Shown here: piece by piece, positions 13,365 through 13,466 of the stretch
How the letters are laid out: every line of letters starts with the position of its first letter
Numbering within the stretch: position 1 is the first letter of the stretch
DNA from: Methylacidiphilum sp.
Lineage (GTDB): Bacteria > Verrucomicrobiota > Verrucomicrobiia > CAIQCK01
NCBI GenBank assembly: GCA_020718125.1
Contig: DYDC01000044.1
Coordinates: forward strand, 1-13,466
Reading direction: 5' to 3'
DNA length: 13,466 nt
The notes under the pieces: generated by a model
The model's database searches: none
Told to the model about the DNA's origin: nothing
The model's input: only the letters and a program-made list of their open reading frames with translations
Made by a program: the position numbers and the translations under genes

Positions 13365-13466
13365 TAGGCCAATGCGACTTTTTTTCGCGCCATGCGCCTT
13401 TCCAGGAAAACCGTCCGCCACCCGACCAAAGGTCCTAGAGCGGATTTGTGACCGCGATAAGTTGTT

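Larger units (their letters stand above)
13156..13466. other. Upstream control region without a gene
   Basis: A 311-bp stretch before the first gene. It contains the promoter (13337-13364), the A-tract upstream of it, a 5-bp stem GGCCG/CGGCC near 13305-13321, the candidate attenuator (13209-13256) and the stem at 13178-13201. The minus strand also has AGGTCAA twice, 14 bp apart, around 13272-13292. The outer 80 bases (13386-13466) show only weak short inverted repeats. A minus-strand open frame of 86 codons (13161-13421) runs through the promoter and does not look like a gene. Confidence 0.6.

Noticed and set aside
13161..13421. Minus-strand frame of 86 codons upstream of tRNA-Thr
   Set aside because: It covers the promoter, the leader stems and part of the region before the predicted transcript start, and its translation resembles no family.

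Overview
The window holds one long, co-oriented block of translation and transcription genes, all on the minus strand and so read from right to left. In transcription order it is: tRNA-Thr(GGU), tuf (EF-Tu), rpmG (L33), tRNA-Trp(CCA), secE, nusG, rplK (L11), rplA (L1), rplJ (L10), rplL (L7/L12), rpoB and rpoC. This is the conserved bacterial tuf-secE-nusG-rplKAJL-rpoBC cluster. All ten protein genes look intact and of normal family length. There is no mobile element, CRISPR array or foreign-looking gene.

Organism: the DNA is GC-rich. RpoC carries the large trigger-loop insertion (SI3) and RpoB the betai9-type insertion, both typical of Gram-negative-type phyla. EF-Tu has an atypical switch I (KTVTI where most bacteria have RGITI). 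From the overall protein style I favour the Verrucomicrobiota (PVC superphylum), but this is a judgement from memory and not a search result.

Layout: positions 13156-13466 form the upstream control region. It has a strong sigma70-type promoter (TTGACA, 16 bp, TAGTAT), an A-tract where an UP element would lie, and a GC-rich discriminator of the stringent-control kind. Two stem-loops and a T-rich tract follow before tRNA-Thr. Positions 11487-13155 hold tRNA-Thr, tuf, rpmG and tRNA-Trp. Positions 10237-11464 hold secE, nusG and rplK. Positions 8389-10189 hold rplA, rplJ and rplL. Positions 70-8178 hold rpoB and rpoC. The last 69 bases after rpoC show no clear terminator, so the transcript may continue past the window.

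How the genes work together: EF-Tu, L33, L11, L1, L10, L7/L12 and the two tRNAs serve translation. RpoB and RpoC form the RNA polymerase catalytic core, NusG couples polymerase to the ribosome, and SecE belongs to the protein export channel. The non-coding structure lies mostly at points where expression levels must change: after tuf, between rplJ and rplL, and between rplL and rpoB. Each has strong stem-loops without U-tracts, which I read as processing or partial-attenuation sites. I found no evidence of an undescribed system. The points most worth a second look are the EF-Tu switch I, the leader upstream of tRNA-Thr, and the intergenic stem-loops.
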